From positions 1 through 45,920 of the forward strand of contig CAMAUE010000028.1 in the NCBI GenBank assembly GCA_945861245.1: a stretch of DNA of 45,920 nt. The letters are read 5' to 3'. Below the pieces are notes generated by a model. It had not been told where the DNA came from, ran no database searches, and worked only from the letters and a program-made list of their open reading frames with translations. The position numbers and the translations under genes are program-made. Source of the DNA: Singulisphaera sp. GP187. GTDB lineage: Bacteria > Planctomycetota > Planctomycetia > Gemmatales > Gemmataceae. Each line of letters starts with the position of its first letter. The first letter of the stretch is position 1. Below are positions 1 through 10,464 of this stretch, one piece after another.

Positions 1-369
1 CATGAGAGACATCCGTGAGATCAGCAACCGACCTCTGCATGTCAGAAAGCGACGTACAGCAAGTCGATGGCCATGACTCACAGATATGGAGAAGGCCGCT
101 ATAGCGCAAGCCCCTCAAACTGCCCAGTTATGCGCGCTGGCCGTGCGGATGATCCCCTCTTGATTCATCCTCGCGTTGGGCCCGATCGACGAATTCGCCG
201 ATGGCAGATCTACCCGCGTGAAACGGAACCGATTAGCCCGTTTGCGGTTTCATTGTTTCCAGATGGAGTTGACGCTTCTGTCACTAATCTGTGAGCGCAT
301 TGCACAGCGTCTGCCGCGGTTTGTTCTGCGTGTCAACTTTGACTCGCCCGACTAAAGCCAGATTTTCGT

Positions 370-426
370 CCGAGGCTGAAGCGTAAGCGAGGCATTCAGG
401 CTGCCTCGCTTACGCTTCAGCCTCGG
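370..426. repeat. Perfect 25-bp palindrome, GCGTAAGCGA type
   Basis: Arms 370-394 and 402-426 are exact reverse complements around a 7-nt loop. The core GCGTAAGCGA recurs at 5568-5626 and 38941-39006, so this is one member of a dispersed palindrome family. A transcript could fold it into a strong hairpin; no T-run follows, so a terminator role is only possible. Confidence 0.9.
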
Positions 427-470
427 AAATTCAGTTTTGTCGGTGGCGTCAACTATTGGAGTACGCTTGT

Positions 471-605
471 TTAATTGGACATCGCCACATATTGAAGACG
501 AGGGCCTTGGTGGGCGTGTTTTTTCTTAGGCCTGGGCTGACAGAAACGGCCTTGCAGACCGCTGACAAAATCATGGTTCGTAAAAAAGTGGCGATGTCCA
601 GTTAA
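471..605. mobile_element. MITE-like element, 135 bp, with 18-bp terminal inverted repeats
   Basis: The ends 471-488 and 588-605 are inverted repeats with one mismatch (core TGGACATCGCCAC). The 99 bp between them hold no gene. Size and layout fit a miniature non-autonomous transposable element or a decayed insertion sequence. No clean target duplication was seen, and no transposase in the window can be linked to these ends. Confidence 0.5.
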
Positions 606-684
606 GCGGGATGCGGAAAGTCTGTCGATAGGAAGGGTGCGGGCGCTTCTGCGGTTTTACGTGACAATTTTTTCCGATATTTGG

Positions 685-713
685 TTGCATTGGCAGAAGG
701 GAATCGCCATAAT
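685..713 (+). promoter_or_regulatory. Possible sigma70-type promoter for the Ser/Thr kinase gene
   Basis: TTGCAT at 685-690 and CATAAT at 708-713 are separated by 17 bp, which fits a vegetative promoter. Transcription would start near 720, leaving a leader of about 80-150 nt before either candidate kinase start codon. The match is by eye only. Confidence 0.4.
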
Positions 714-867
714 ACTATTGATTGATTTCGAGTTATCGCCGGCGGTGTTTTCCTCTCCACGCGGAGACTTGCCGCTTGGCGAGATATGACGATATTGTTA
801 TTTGTTCTTCCGAAGCGGACATGGAAAAAAACCACAGAACGTTCCGACAGAACTCGCGAACGTCACC

Positions 868-2439
868 ATGATGAAACCAACCCCCGCAAGCAAGCCGGAG
901 CCAGTTCGCAAAGAACCTGCTTCCTCCACGAACACCAAGCTGGTAGCTATTGACACGGTCGCGATGAAAATGCCGAATCCACTCAAACAAACCATTGTGA
1001 CGAATAAGCCGATCGACACGGTGGAAGGTGCCCTCGTCAAGCCGGCGGGCGCTGCGAAAGCGGCGTCGATGCTCGGAGCCTACAAGCTTCTCAAGAAAAT
1101 CGGCCAGGGCGGTATGGGGGCGGTTTACAAAGGCCAAAAAGACAATGGCCCGATCGTCGCCATCAAGGTTCTCGCCAAAGAATTAGCCGCCAAAGAAGCC
1201 TACGTTGCACGCTTCAAACGCGAAGCAGACGTTATGAAAAAACTCAACCATCCTAATATTCTTGGTTGCCATGAGTACAACAACGAAAAAGGCTATTACT
1301 ACATTGTCATGGATTTCGTCGAAGGCGGTAGCGTCGAGAGTTGGCTGAAGAAGCTTGGGAAATTCAGCATAGGTGATGCTTTCCACATTATCCTGAAGAC
1401 AGCCGAGGGGTTACAGCATGCCCACGAGCAAGGCCTGATCCATCGCGATATCAAACCGGATAATCTGCTCATCACCAAGGACGGGGTCATCAAGGTGGCT
1501 GACCTTGGCCTGGCGAAAGATACCGAAGACCTATCGCTTACGAAAACCGGTGCCGGCGCGGGTACGCCAATCTACATGGCGCCGGAACAAGCGCGCGACG
1601 TGAAATACGTTGACGCCCGAGTCGACATCTATGCCCTGGGCGTGATGTTCTATGTGTTTCTCACTGGTCAAACGCCGTTTCAGGGCACTACGTTTATCGA
1701 ACTCATCTCGGCGAAGGAAAAAGGCAAATTCGATCCGATCCGCAAGCACAACAATGAGGTGCCGGCCAGGGTCGATCTCATCGTCGACAAGATGATGTCC
1801 AAGGATCCCAAGTTGCGTTTCGCGTCATGCGAAGAGGTCATCAACCAACTCGCACCGTTCGGATTGCACAACGAGACGCTAAGCTTTTTAGGCGCCGATC
1901 TGCCAACGACCGTCGACAACAAGAAGCCTACCGTGAAAAATGCGCTGACCTCAGGTCCGGCCAAGCTATTCTCGACAACGACGGCGCCGACCAATCTAGT
2001 CAGCAAGACTTCGATCCGGGACCAGGACGAAGATGTCGAGAAGGGCGTTTGGTATTGGAACATGGTCTTACCGACGGGGGAGATTGTCAACAAGAAGGTG
2101 ACAACCGCTGAAGTGAAAATGCTGATAAAAGGCGGCAGCATCAAAAAAAAATCGGAAGTTAGCAAAACCCAAACCGGTGGTTACCGTCACGCGGCGACCT
2201 TCGGCGAATTCATGCAGGCGTTTTTGAACCTCAAAACTGCCAAAAAAGCGAATTCCAAAACAAAAAATCGCTATCAGCAACTGGCGGATGAAGACGCCGA
2301 GCAACGCAAATTGGGTGAGAATGGCAAGGCGTCCGGAGGCATGGGTGGAGCCCTTTTCGGTGTTTTCTTTATACTCATTATCCTGGTAGCCGTGGGTGTC
2401 GGTGGTTGGTTCCTTTGGCCGTACGTTTTTAAGCCCTAA
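868..2439 (+). CDS. Ser/Thr protein kinase with GYF-like domain and C-terminal membrane anchor
   Basis: Eukaryote-like (Hanks-type) kinase expected to phosphorylate proteins on Ser/Thr at the cytoplasmic face of a membrane. Numbered from the ATG at 868 (523 aa), the glycine loop GQGGMG is at 79-84, the ATP-binding Lys at 100 (VAIK), the catalytic loop HRDIKPDN at 192-199, DLG in place of DFG at 212-214, and APE at 238-240, so the kinase looks active. A linker leads to a segment at about 392-453 that resembles the GYF-like (DUF4339) modules of planctomycete kinases, then one membrane helix at about 495-518 next to the C-terminus. No extracellular sensor follows the helix, so it is a tail anchor. 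A TTG at 802 would add 22 residues; neither start has a clear ribosome binding site. Substrates are unknown. Confidence 0.9.
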   Translation: MMKPTPASKPEPVRKEPASSTNTKLVAIDTVAMKMPNPLKQTIVTNKPIDTVEGALVKPAGAAKAASMLGAYKLLKKIGQGGMGAVYKGQKDNGPIVAIKVLAKELAAKEAYVARFKREADVMKKLNHPNILGCHEYNNEKGYYYIVMDFVEGGSVESWLKKLGKFSIGDAFHIILKTAEGLQHAHEQGLIHRDIKPDNLLITKDGVIKVADLGLAKDTEDLSLTKTGAGAGTPIYMAPEQARDVKYVDARVDIYALGVMFYVFLTGQTPFQGTTFIELISAKEKGKFDPIRKHNNEVPARVDLIVDKMMSKDPKLRFASCEEVINQLAPFGLHNETLSFLGADLPTTVDNKKPTVKNALTSGPAKLFSTTTAPTNLVSKTSIRDQDEDVEKGVWYWNMVLPTGEIVNKKVTTAEVKMLIKGGSIKKKSEVSKTQTGGYRHAATFGEFMQAFLNLKTAKKANSKTKNRYQQLADEDAEQRKLGENGKASGGMGGALFGVFFILIILVAVGVGGWFLWPYVFKP

Positions 2440-2470
2440 TTAGAGCTATAGCCGGCCATTACCGTAGCCA

Positions 2471-5400
2471 TCAATCGACAAAAACAAACTCATTTGCGTT
2501 GAACAGTAGGCGACATGCGTTCGCCAAACCGTGGCGTTCGACGTACGCCGTCATTGCCGTTCGCTCTAGCGCGGTCGGTATTCGACCGAACGCTAGGCCG
2601 TACGCTGTCTCCACCTGAGCGGCTGTCGTTTTTGCATCCGCCTTCACGCGCTCGGCAAAGAACTCGGCTTGTCTCACCATGAACGGATTGTTCAACAGCG
2701 TGAGTGCTTGCAATGCCGTCATCGTCGAGTTGCGAACGGGCACGTTGATATTCGGATCGGCACAATCCAGCGCCTCCAGAAACGGGTTCGGCACGCTGCG
2801 CACCACGAAGCGGTAGACCGTACGCCGCTGCGACTCGGGCCGATTGATGAAGTTCACGTCGAGATGATCGTACACTGGCGAATGATCGTCCTTGAACCGA
2901 AACAGCTCATACCCCGGGCCATACATCGTGTAGTCCATTTTGCCGCTCACCGCCAGCACACTGTCGCGAATCGATTCGGCATCGAGCCGTTGGCGGTTCA
3001 TGCGCCAAAGGTAACGATTGTCGGCGTCTTTCTTGGCATTCTCGGCGTCATGCGTCGAGGCTTGCCGATAGGTCGCGCTGAGCATGATCTTGCGGTGTAG
3101 CTTCTTGAACGAATCGGCATCGCGGAACTCGTGCGCCAGCCAATCGAGTAGTTCGGGATGGCTGGGTCGGCTGCCGTTGCGGCCGAAATCGCTTGGCGTA
3201 TCGACGATGCCTCTGCCAAAATGATACTGCCAAACGCGATTGACGATGCTTCGCCAAGTCAACACATTGGCGTCGTCGGTGATCCAGTCGGCGAGGGCGG
3301 CGCGATTTGCGCCTTCGCCCTCCGGTCGCTTTTGCTCCCGGCTCGCCGTGAAATGCCGGTCCAGGCCTTTGAGCAGCCGTAACGCGCCGGGCTGGACCAG
3401 ATCGCCCTTGCGCTCGACATCGCCGCGAGCGAGGACGTGGATAGGCCGTGGCGTGATCGGCATGACGGCGTAGACCTTCATCGAATCCTTGAGCGTCGCC
3501 AGTTGGGCGTTGGCGATGTCCAACTGTTTGGCCAAATGGATCATTTCGCTGCGAGTCTCGGCATCAATGAGCGAATCGAAAACCTTCCGCCGTTCAAGTT
3601 CCACGCGATGAATCTGGACCTCGTGTGCGAGCCGGGTGTGGGCTTCGGCGCTTGGCACGAGCTTGCCACGGCTCGTGAAGTCATCGACGAGGTGCCGCGT
3701 GCTCCAACGTCCCGCTTCGATGGAATCGAGTGTCGACACTTTCGCGCCGAGAGCAGCGTTCTTGGCGTTGCGTGCGTAGACTTGCACTTCCGCAAGAGCG
3801 AGGACGTAATCGTTAGTGCGTTTCCACAGCCGATTTGCCGTCACGCGGACGAAGCGTGCCTGCTTGCCGACGACGACGGCGACGGGCTGTTCGCCGGGAT
3901 TGGCGACATCGTAGCGCGAATGATCGACAATGGTCTCGGCTTTCGCGAAAGCCTCGTCGTCGCTAAGTGTGATCTTGTAGCGCAGCGGAAAGCCGAAGCC
4001 GGGCGAATCGGGGAAGTCGGTCGGTCGCGCGGGCAGCAGGCGGATCGCTGTGATGTCGGTCGGCTTGCCCAGGTCGATCTGGACCCACTTGATGGCGTCG
4101 GGCGTTTTGGCGATGCCGCTGTGGTAGCCGTTGGTCGGGCTGAATTGATTTGGCACCGTGATCGGCATCCGCGTGAGTTGATGACGCACAGATGCGATGT
4201 TTGCGTCGATTTTCGCTAACTCCGGCGACGCCAGATTGGCGACCTTTTTCGTCAGAGCGTCGTATTTCCCCTGGGCCGCCTGACGTTTCGCCTCCAGGTC
4301 GGTTTTGAGTGCATGCATTTCCTTCGATGCCACCGCGCGATCGCCGCGCTCGACGCCGGCGAAGACCGATTGGAGCTGGTAGTATTCCTTCGTCGAGATC
4401 GGATCGAACTTGTGATCGTGGCACCGAGCGCAATGAGCCGTCATGCTGCAAAATGTCGAGATGGTGTTGGCGACCATGTCGTCGCGGTCGAGGACGCGCG
4501 TTTTTTCCTTGTCCACCGTGCTTTCGCGCAACTCGACCTGACCGACGAAATCCCACGGGCCGGCCACCACGAAACCCGTCGCGATAATACCGTCGGGATC
4601 GCCTGGAAACAACACATCGCCGGCGACTTGGTTGCGAATGAATCGGCGGTAAGGCATATCGGTATTGAACGCGCGGATGACCCAATCGCGAAACAGCCAG
4701 GCCCACAATCGCCGCTTGTCCTTGTCGTACCCATGCGTATCGGCATAGTGGACGAGGTCAAGCCATAGCCGAGCCCAGCGTTCGCCATAGCGAGGCGAAT
4801 CTAACAGGCGATCGACAAGTTCGGCCAGTACCGCTTCCCGTTTAGCGCCTGCAGCATCCCACGCTTTGACAAACTCGTCCACCTCGTTCGGCGTCGGCGG
4901 CAGGCCGTGCAAGTCGAACGTCATACGTCGGATCAACGTGGTAGCGTCGGCCTCGCGCGTCGGCCTCATGCCTTTGGCCTCGAGCGTGGCCAGGATGAAC
5001 GCATCGATCTCGTTCTTGATCCACTCCTTGTCCTTCACCGTCGGCTGGGTTGGTTTTGCAATGGGCTGGAACGACCACCAGGACTCGGCAGCTTTCTTGT
5101 TGACGTTGTCGGCGAGCGTCAAGCCTTTAGGCCACGCCGCGCCGCCGTCGATCCAGCGTGCGAAGAGCGCGATCTCGTCGGCCGTGAGGGGAGTGCGCTT
5201 CTGCGGCATCTTCGGCTGCGGGCCACGTATCATGTGCAACAGTAGGCTTTTTGCGGAATCGCCGGCGATGACGGCTGGGCCTTTGTCACCGCCGGTGAGC
5301 GTCGTGTCGCGTGTGGAAAGGTCGAGACCGCCGCGTGAACGTTCGGGATTGTGGCACGAGAGACAATGTTTCTTGAGCAGAGGCGCGATCTTGTCCGCGA

Positions 5401-5506
5401 AAAATGCGTCGTCCGGCCTCAGGACTTCCGGCTGGGCAAGTCCAAATGCCGCCAGGAAAGCGAATGCGAAAACGAGTCCGATTGTGAATTGGGATGCAAG
5501 ATTCAT
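2471..5506 (-). CDS. Secreted planctomycete cytochrome c-like protein with DUF1549 and DUF1553 (PSCyt1-PSCyt2-PSD1 type)
   Basis: A 1011-aa exported protein. A signal peptide covers about residues 1-24. A PSCyt1 cytochrome c-like module follows with a haem-type CLSCH motif at 48-52. A DUF1549 region (about 145-390) carries a second CARCH motif at 359-363. A discoidin (F5/8 type C)-like domain lies at about 465-590, and the C-terminal quarter (about 735-985) is DUF1553. This multidomain layout is abundant and almost restricted to Planctomycetota and relatives. Its role is not settled; carbohydrate binding or oxidation in the periplasm has been suggested for the family. The gene stands alone between the kinase (convergent, 31 bp between stops) and the CvpA-like gene; a perfect palindrome lies 61 bp upstream of its start. 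Confidence 0.92.
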   Translation of the reverse strand: MNLASQFTIGLVFAFAFLAAFGLAQPEVLRPDDAFFADKIAPLLKKHCLSCHNPERSRGGLDLSTRDTTLTGGDKGPAVIAGDSAKSLLLHMIRGPQPKMPQKRTPLTADEIALFARWIDGGAAWPKGLTLADNVNKKAAESWWSFQPIAKPTQPTVKDKEWIKNEIDAFILATLEAKGMRPTREADATTLIRRMTFDLHGLPPTPNEVDEFVKAWDAAGAKREAVLAELVDRLLDSPRYGERWARLWLDLVHYADTHGYDKDKRRLWAWLFRDWVIRAFNTDMPYRRFIRNQVAGDVLFPGDPDGIIATGFVVAGPWDFVGQVELRESTVDKEKTRVLDRDDMVANTISTFCSMTAHCARCHDHKFDPISTKEYYQLQSVFAGVERGDRAVASKEMHALKTDLEAKRQAAQGKYDALTKKVANLASPELAKIDANIASVRHQLTRMPITVPNQFSPTNGYHSGIAKTPDAIKWVQIDLGKPTDITAIRLLPARPTDFPDSPGFGFPLRYKITLSDDEAFAKAETIVDHSRYDVANPGEQPVAVVVGKQARFVRVTANRLWKRTNDYVLALAEVQVYARNAKNAALGAKVSTLDSIEAGRWSTRHLVDDFTSRGKLVPSAEAHTRLAHEVQIHRVELERRKVFDSLIDAETRSEMIHLAKQLDIANAQLATLKDSMKVYAVMPITPRPIHVLARGDVERKGDLVQPGALRLLKGLDRHFTASREQKRPEGEGANRAALADWITDDANVLTWRSIVNRVWQYHFGRGIVDTPSDFGRNGSRPSHPELLDWLAHEFRDADSFKKLHRKIMLSATYRQASTHDAENAKKDADNRYLWRMNRQRLDAESIRDSVLAVSGKMDYTMYGPGYELFRFKDDHSPVYDHLDVNFINRPESQRRTVYRFVVRSVPNPFLEALDCADPNINVPVRNSTMTALQALTLLNNPFMVRQAEFFAERVKADAKTTAAQVETAYGLAFGRIPTALERTAMTAYVERHGLANACRLLFNANEFVFVD

Positions 5507-5567
5507 GGCGCTATTATGTGCGAAAAGAAACAGGTCCGCAAGTCTTGCGCGTTCGGAAGGTCGATTT

Positions 5568-5626
5568 ACGAGCCGGAAGCGTAAGCGACGGACTGGCGAA
5601 ATCCGTCGCTTACGCTTCCGGCTCGT
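5568..5626. repeat. Perfect 25-bp palindrome, GCGTAAGCGA type
   Basis: Arms 5568-5592 and 5602-5626 are exact reverse complements around a 9-nt loop. It lies just past the stop codon of the minus-strand CvpA-like gene and before the cytochrome-like gene on the same strand. It could end or attenuate transcription between them. Confidence 0.9.
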
Positions 5627-5645
5627 ACCGTTGTCGGGCGCGTCC

Positions 5646-6869
<1,224 letters not shown>

Positions 6870-7021
6870 GGCCGGCGGATCAGAATTGTTTGCATGAATT
6901 CGACTTTCATGCTGTATACGAGCTTGGAGACTTTGAATCGGGCGTGGTAGACTAAATATTAATGCAATGACAACAGTCGTCGAAGACCACCGTAGCTATT
7001 CTTGCGTGTTCCTTGCATACC

Positions 7022-7040
7022 CATCACGCGGAGCGTGATG
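7022..7040. repeat. Short perfect hairpin before the propeller gene
   Basis: CATCACGC at 7022-7029 pairs exactly with GCGTGATG at 7033-7040 around a 3-nt loop. It lies in the 217-bp gap between tadA and the next gene, 46 bp before the latter's start. It could be a small dispersed repeat or a leader hairpin. Confidence 0.6.
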
Positions 7041-7086
7041 TCTACGATAATCGCGGACTTTGTCGGCGGCTTATTCCGAGGCGAGG

Positions 7087-8712
7087 ATGATGAAGAAGCT
7101 TCTTGCCGTTCTTGCGTTGTTCATCGTGACGGTCGCTACACTGCACGGGCAGGCGCCGTTTCGGGTGTTCACAAGTCCGAAGATGCCGAGTCGCGATTCG
7201 CTGGATCGCATGAGTTTGCGCGTTGCCTGGACGACACGGGTGGCGGTGCATGGGCAACGCGATGGAATCTTCAGCATCCAGCTCATTCCCGACCAGAAGC
7301 CGCAGATCATTGTGCAGACCTGGAAAGGCGCAGTCTACCTATTCGATGCCGAAACCGGCGACCTGGTCTGGAAGAACGTAAACGTCAACCAAGACTGGTG
7401 GCCGCCGCAGTCCGCGGGCTTCAACAGTCAGGCGATTTTCGTCACACGAAAAAACACGCTCCACGTACTCAACCGCGCTGACGGCCGACAGCGCGTCTTT
7501 ACTTATGACCCGGTGATAAAGCTGATCGACTTCGGCCGTGAGCTAAACTTCACGCCGAATGCCGCGCTTGTCGGCGAGGATGGCGCGGTCTATCTGCCCA
7601 TGGGCGATCGCATCCAGGCCTTCAAGGTTCCCGACTATCTGCGCTATGATGAGGTCCGCATTGAGGCGGTCAAGCTGCAAAGGGATCATGCCCTGCGCGA
7701 GGACAAGAAGGACGGGAAAGAAGTCAAGAAAGACGAATATGTCGAAAAGAAATCACCCACGAAAAAGGACGATCTCTCTCGCATCGTGTTCGATTCCCCG
7801 CCGCTCGAATTCGCCTGGGGGTATGCATTTCCCGATCGCTTGATTACCAGCCCGCCCTTCGTGAGCAATACGTCGCTCAGCTTCGTCACTACGGATGGCA
7901 CGCTGTTTTCATTCGTGCGCACCGGCGAAGGCGCACGGGCGGACCGCGCGGTCCAATTTCAGACGACGGGCAAGGTCCTCGCCCCGCCGGGCTACCATAA
8001 CCTTAGCTTTGCCCATAAAGACAAGCTCGTGTTCGAGCCGACGGCGTACATCGGCTCGCTCGATTTTTCGGTTTATGCAGTCCATGCCGAGACCGGTCGC
8101 TTGTTTTGGCGGCATCTTTCGGGTTCGCCTATCCTGCAGAAGCCTGAAGTCAACGACGATCATGTCTTCGTGGTGCCGGAGCGAGTCGGCCTGCGCTGCC
8201 TTCGCCGTGAGACCGGAGGGGAACTCTGGACGAACCGCGAGGCGACACGGTTTCTCGCCGCCAATCGGCAATACGTCTACGCCCTCGATCAGGTCGGTCG
8301 GTTTTTCGTGCTCGACGCGCGACGAGGCACAACGCTAGCACGAATGGATATGGCTGAGTGGAATATTCAAATCGCCAACGAATGGAACGATCGGCTCTAC
8401 TTCGCCGCCAATGACGGGCAGATTCTGTGCTTGCGTCATAGTGGTCTAGCGAAGCCGCTGATAATGAAAACGGACGATGCGCCGCTTCGTCGACAACGGG
8501 AGAAGGAAGAGAAGGAACTGAAAGAAAAGAAAAAAGAAGAGGAGAAGAAGGACGACAAAGAGAAGGAAAAAGCCGCAGTGCCGCGGCGAGGTTTCGACAT
8601 TTCCAAACGGATCGAATCATTTCCGAGCCTGAGCGTCAGCGAAGGGGCCTCCGCAGCCCTTCGCTGGCGCTCAGGCTCGGATCAATTAATCTCAACCCTG
8701 GCAGACCGATGA
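7087..8712 (+). CDS. Exported PQQ-type beta-propeller protein with a repeat-derived C-terminus
   Basis: A 541-aa protein with a signal peptide (MMKKLLAVLALFIVTVATLHGQA) and WD40/PQQ-like propeller blades recognisable as VYLFDAETGDLVWK, VYAVHAETGRLFWR and LRRETGGELWT. No catalytic quinoprotein residues were identified, so it is more likely a binding or scaffold protein in the periplasm than a dehydrogenase. Two Lys/Glu-rich stretches interrupt it: one near residues 205-235, and a long one near 470-500 that is nearly all K, E and D. From residue 513 the sequence is encoded by the palindrome at 8623-8680 (PSLSVSEG...LRWRSGSD), so the native end is altered. The stop overlaps the permease ATG (ATGA at 8709-8712). 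The tandem ATG at 7090 is an alternative start. Confidence 0.82.
   Translation: MMKKLLAVLALFIVTVATLHGQAPFRVFTSPKMPSRDSLDRMSLRVAWTTRVAVHGQRDGIFSIQLIPDQKPQIIVQTWKGAVYLFDAETGDLVWKNVNVNQDWWPPQSAGFNSQAIFVTRKNTLHVLNRADGRQRVFTYDPVIKLIDFGRELNFTPNAALVGEDGAVYLPMGDRIQAFKVPDYLRYDEVRIEAVKLQRDHALREDKKDGKEVKKDEYVEKKSPTKKDDLSRIVFDSPPLEFAWGYAFPDRLITSPPFVSNTSLSFVTTDGTLFSFVRTGEGARADRAVQFQTTGKVLAPPGYHNLSFAHKDKLVFEPTAYIGSLDFSVYAVHAETGRLFWRHLSGSPILQKPEVNDDHVFVVPERVGLRCLRRETGGELWTNREATRFLAANRQYVYALDQVGRFFVLDARRGTTLARMDMAEWNIQIANEWNDRLYFAANDGQILCLRHSGLAKPLIMKTDDAPLRRQREKEEKELKEKKKEEEKKDDKEKEKAAVPRRGFDISKRIESFPSLSVSEGASAALRWRSGSDQLISTLADR
8623..8680. repeat. 24-bp palindrome inside a coding 3' end
   Basis: Arms 8623-8646 and 8657-8680 match with one mismatch around a 10-nt loop. 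It belongs to the CCGAGCCTGAGCG subtype, also found at 29811-29868 with the same flanks (TTT before, ATC after). It lies wholly inside the propeller reading frame, and its translation replaces the C-terminus. Confidence 0.9.
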
Positions 8713-10307
8713 CCCGCCTACGCATCCTGACAACGGTTGCGCTGTTCGCCGTGGCGGTCGTGCCGTTGTCGCTGCCGTTTTTGGAGATTGGCCGCCGCGA
8801 GGCATGGGGCTGGACCGATGCCGATTTCCACCGTCTCGTTCGCCTGTCGGCCAACACACTTGGATTGTGTCTTGGAACAGTGATGATTACGCTGCCGATG
8901 GGAATTGCATTGGCAGTCGTGCTATTCCGTACCTCATTTTTTGGTCGACGATTGCTTGCAACCCTACTGGCGTTTCTGCTTTTTCTACCGCTGCCTGTCT
9001 TGATCGCGTCCTGGCAGGGAATGCTGGATTTCGATCTGCGTCGATTCGCACTGGAGCGCCCGCTGTCCGTCGGATTCCCTGCGGCGGTCTGGATACAGTC
9101 GCTGTCGGCGTTGCCCTGGGCGGTGTTGTTGGTCGGCGTCGGCCTGACGTGGATCGAGCCGGAGTTGGAGGAAGAAGCCGCGCAGATCGTCGGTCCGTGG
9201 CGTGTGCTTTTTCGCGTGACGTTGCCGCGCGTCAGAGCAAGCATTTTCGCTGCGGGATTGTTCATCGTGTTGCAGTCGGCGGGTGAAATCGCGATCACCG
9301 ACATGTGCCAGGTTGCCACATTGGCGGACGAGGCGCACACGCAGTTCACGCAAGACAATCAAGCCGGGCTTACGCGGACGCTGATCGTCGCCTCGCCGAT
9401 GCTGATAATTGCCTGGATCGTGGTGCTAGGTGTTATTTCGTATATCGAAAAGACGCTGCCGCCGTTGTCAGCGCCGACGCGATTGCCTTGCGATTTTTCG
9501 TTCGGCGGTTGGGGATTGCCGGGTGCCTTTGCGTGGATAGCGTTTGGCCTAATGGTCATCCCGTTGTTTGGGCTGATTTGGAAACTCGGCGCTGTCGGGC
9601 ATCCGGCGCGGTGGAGCTTGGCGTCGGCCTGGCATTACCTCGGCAGCGAAGCGAACGTGATGGGCCGACCGCTGATTCAGTCCTTGGCGACGTCGCTCGC
9701 CGCCGGTGTCCTCTGCGCGTTTGCCGCGCTCATCTGCTGTTGGCTGGCGCGCGACAGCCGATGGTTTCGTGTGCTCCTGTTCGGCGTTACGGCGGCGATC
9801 TGGGTGCTGCCCGGTCCAGTCGTCGGCATTGCCTTGGCGAACGCCATCCAGCTCATCATCCAGCTTCCCGATGGCCCATGGACCTGGCTTCTGTACAGCC
9901 AGCCTTCGCCTGTGCCGATCGTCTGGGCACAGAGTCTTCGCGCGTTCCCGATTGCCGTGGTCCTGCTTTGGCCCGTCGTGCGCATGATCCCCGAAGCCTG
10001 GTTTGAAGAAGCGAAGCTGAGCGGACTCGATGCGATCGGCACCTTCCGCCATGTCGTGCTCGCATCCTGCAAGCCCACGCTATTCGCCGCCACGATGGCC
10101 ACCATCGCTTTGTGCGTTGGCGAAATCGGCGCCAGTGCCCGTGTCGAAACCACCAGTTGGGAGGCGTTCACGAAGATGCTGTTTGACCGCCTGCACAATG
10201 CCGTGGACAATTCCTTCGCCGCCCTGGCGCTGCTGATGCTGGCGGGGATTGCGACGTGCCTCGGAATTGGGACGATCGTACGATGGTTGCTTTCGCCCGA
10301 AAATTGA
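8709..10307 (+). CDS. ABC transporter permease with two fused permease modules (iron(III)/FbpB-like architecture)
   Basis: A 532-aa polytopic inner-membrane protein. It carries two copies of the binding-protein-dependent permease module, each with an EAA loop that contacts the ATPase: EEEAAQIVGPWRVLFRVTLP in the first half and FEEAKLSGLDAIGTFRHVVL in the second. The fused layout is typical of iron(III), thiamine or sulfate-type importers such as FbpB. No ATPase or solute-binding protein gene lies nearby, so the substrate cannot be inferred. The ATG overlaps the stop of the preceding propeller gene by 4 bp, which suggests translational coupling, although that overlap may follow from a repeat insertion upstream. 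No Shine-Dalgarno sequence is visible. Confidence 0.85.
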   Translation: MTRLRILTTVALFAVAVVPLSLPFLEIGRREAWGWTDADFHRLVRLSANTLGLCLGTVMITLPMGIALAVVLFRTSFFGRRLLATLLAFLLFLPLPVLIASWQGMLDFDLRRFALERPLSVGFPAAVWIQSLSALPWAVLLVGVGLTWIEPELEEEAAQIVGPWRVLFRVTLPRVRASIFAAGLFIVLQSAGEIAITDMCQVATLADEAHTQFTQDNQAGLTRTLIVASPMLIIAWIVVLGVISYIEKTLPPLSAPTRLPCDFSFGGWGLPGAFAWIAFGLMVIPLFGLIWKLGAVGHPARWSLASAWHYLGSEANVMGRPLIQSLATSLAAGVLCAFAALICCWLARDSRWFRVLLFGVTAAIWVLPGPVVGIALANAIQLIIQLPDGPWTWLLYSQPSPVPIVWAQSLRAFPIAVVLLWPVVRMIPEAWFEEAKLSGLDAIGTFRHVVLASCKPTLFAATMATIALCVGEIGASARVETTSWEAFTKMLFDRLHNAVDNSFAALALLMLAGIATCLGIGTIVRWLLSPEN

Positions 10308-10376
10308 CAAGGTTGCCTCGGTCAACAGCGTGGTCACGAAATACAATAGCGAGAATAACTTCCCAAATTGTTGCGT

Positions 10377-10431
10377 TCCGCTCGCGGCTTAGCGCTCGGA
10401 ATGCCTATACCAGCGCTAAGCCGCAGGCGGA
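10377..10431. repeat. 20-bp palindrome, GGCTTAGCGCT type
   Basis: Arms 10377-10396 and 10412-10431 pair with two mismatches. The core GGCTTAGCGCT/AGCGCTAAGCC recurs at 22387-22442, 23609-23666, 37007-37062 and 41842-41897. It lies between the permease and the next propeller gene, 69 bp after the permease stop. Confidence 0.85.
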
Positions 10432-10464
10432 CACCAGGGACGTTCAACCTCGAGGTTTAGGATC

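Larger units (their letters stand above)
1..684. other. Non-coding leader region with two inverted-repeat elements
   Basis: I find no convincing gene here. A 75-codon open frame at 67-294 has no recognisable domain and no ribosome binding site. The stretch holds a perfect 25-bp palindrome (370-426) and a short element bounded by 18-bp inverted repeats (471-605), each listed separately. The rest shows nothing I can name. Confidence 0.6.

Noticed and set aside
67-294. 75-codon open frame near the left edge
   Set aside because: No domain, no ribosome binding site and a repeat-rich setting; probably chance.
3437-4219. 260-codon open frame on the plus strand inside the cytochrome-like gene
   Set aside because: It is antisense to well-supported coding sequence with clear motifs and has no recognisable domain of its own.
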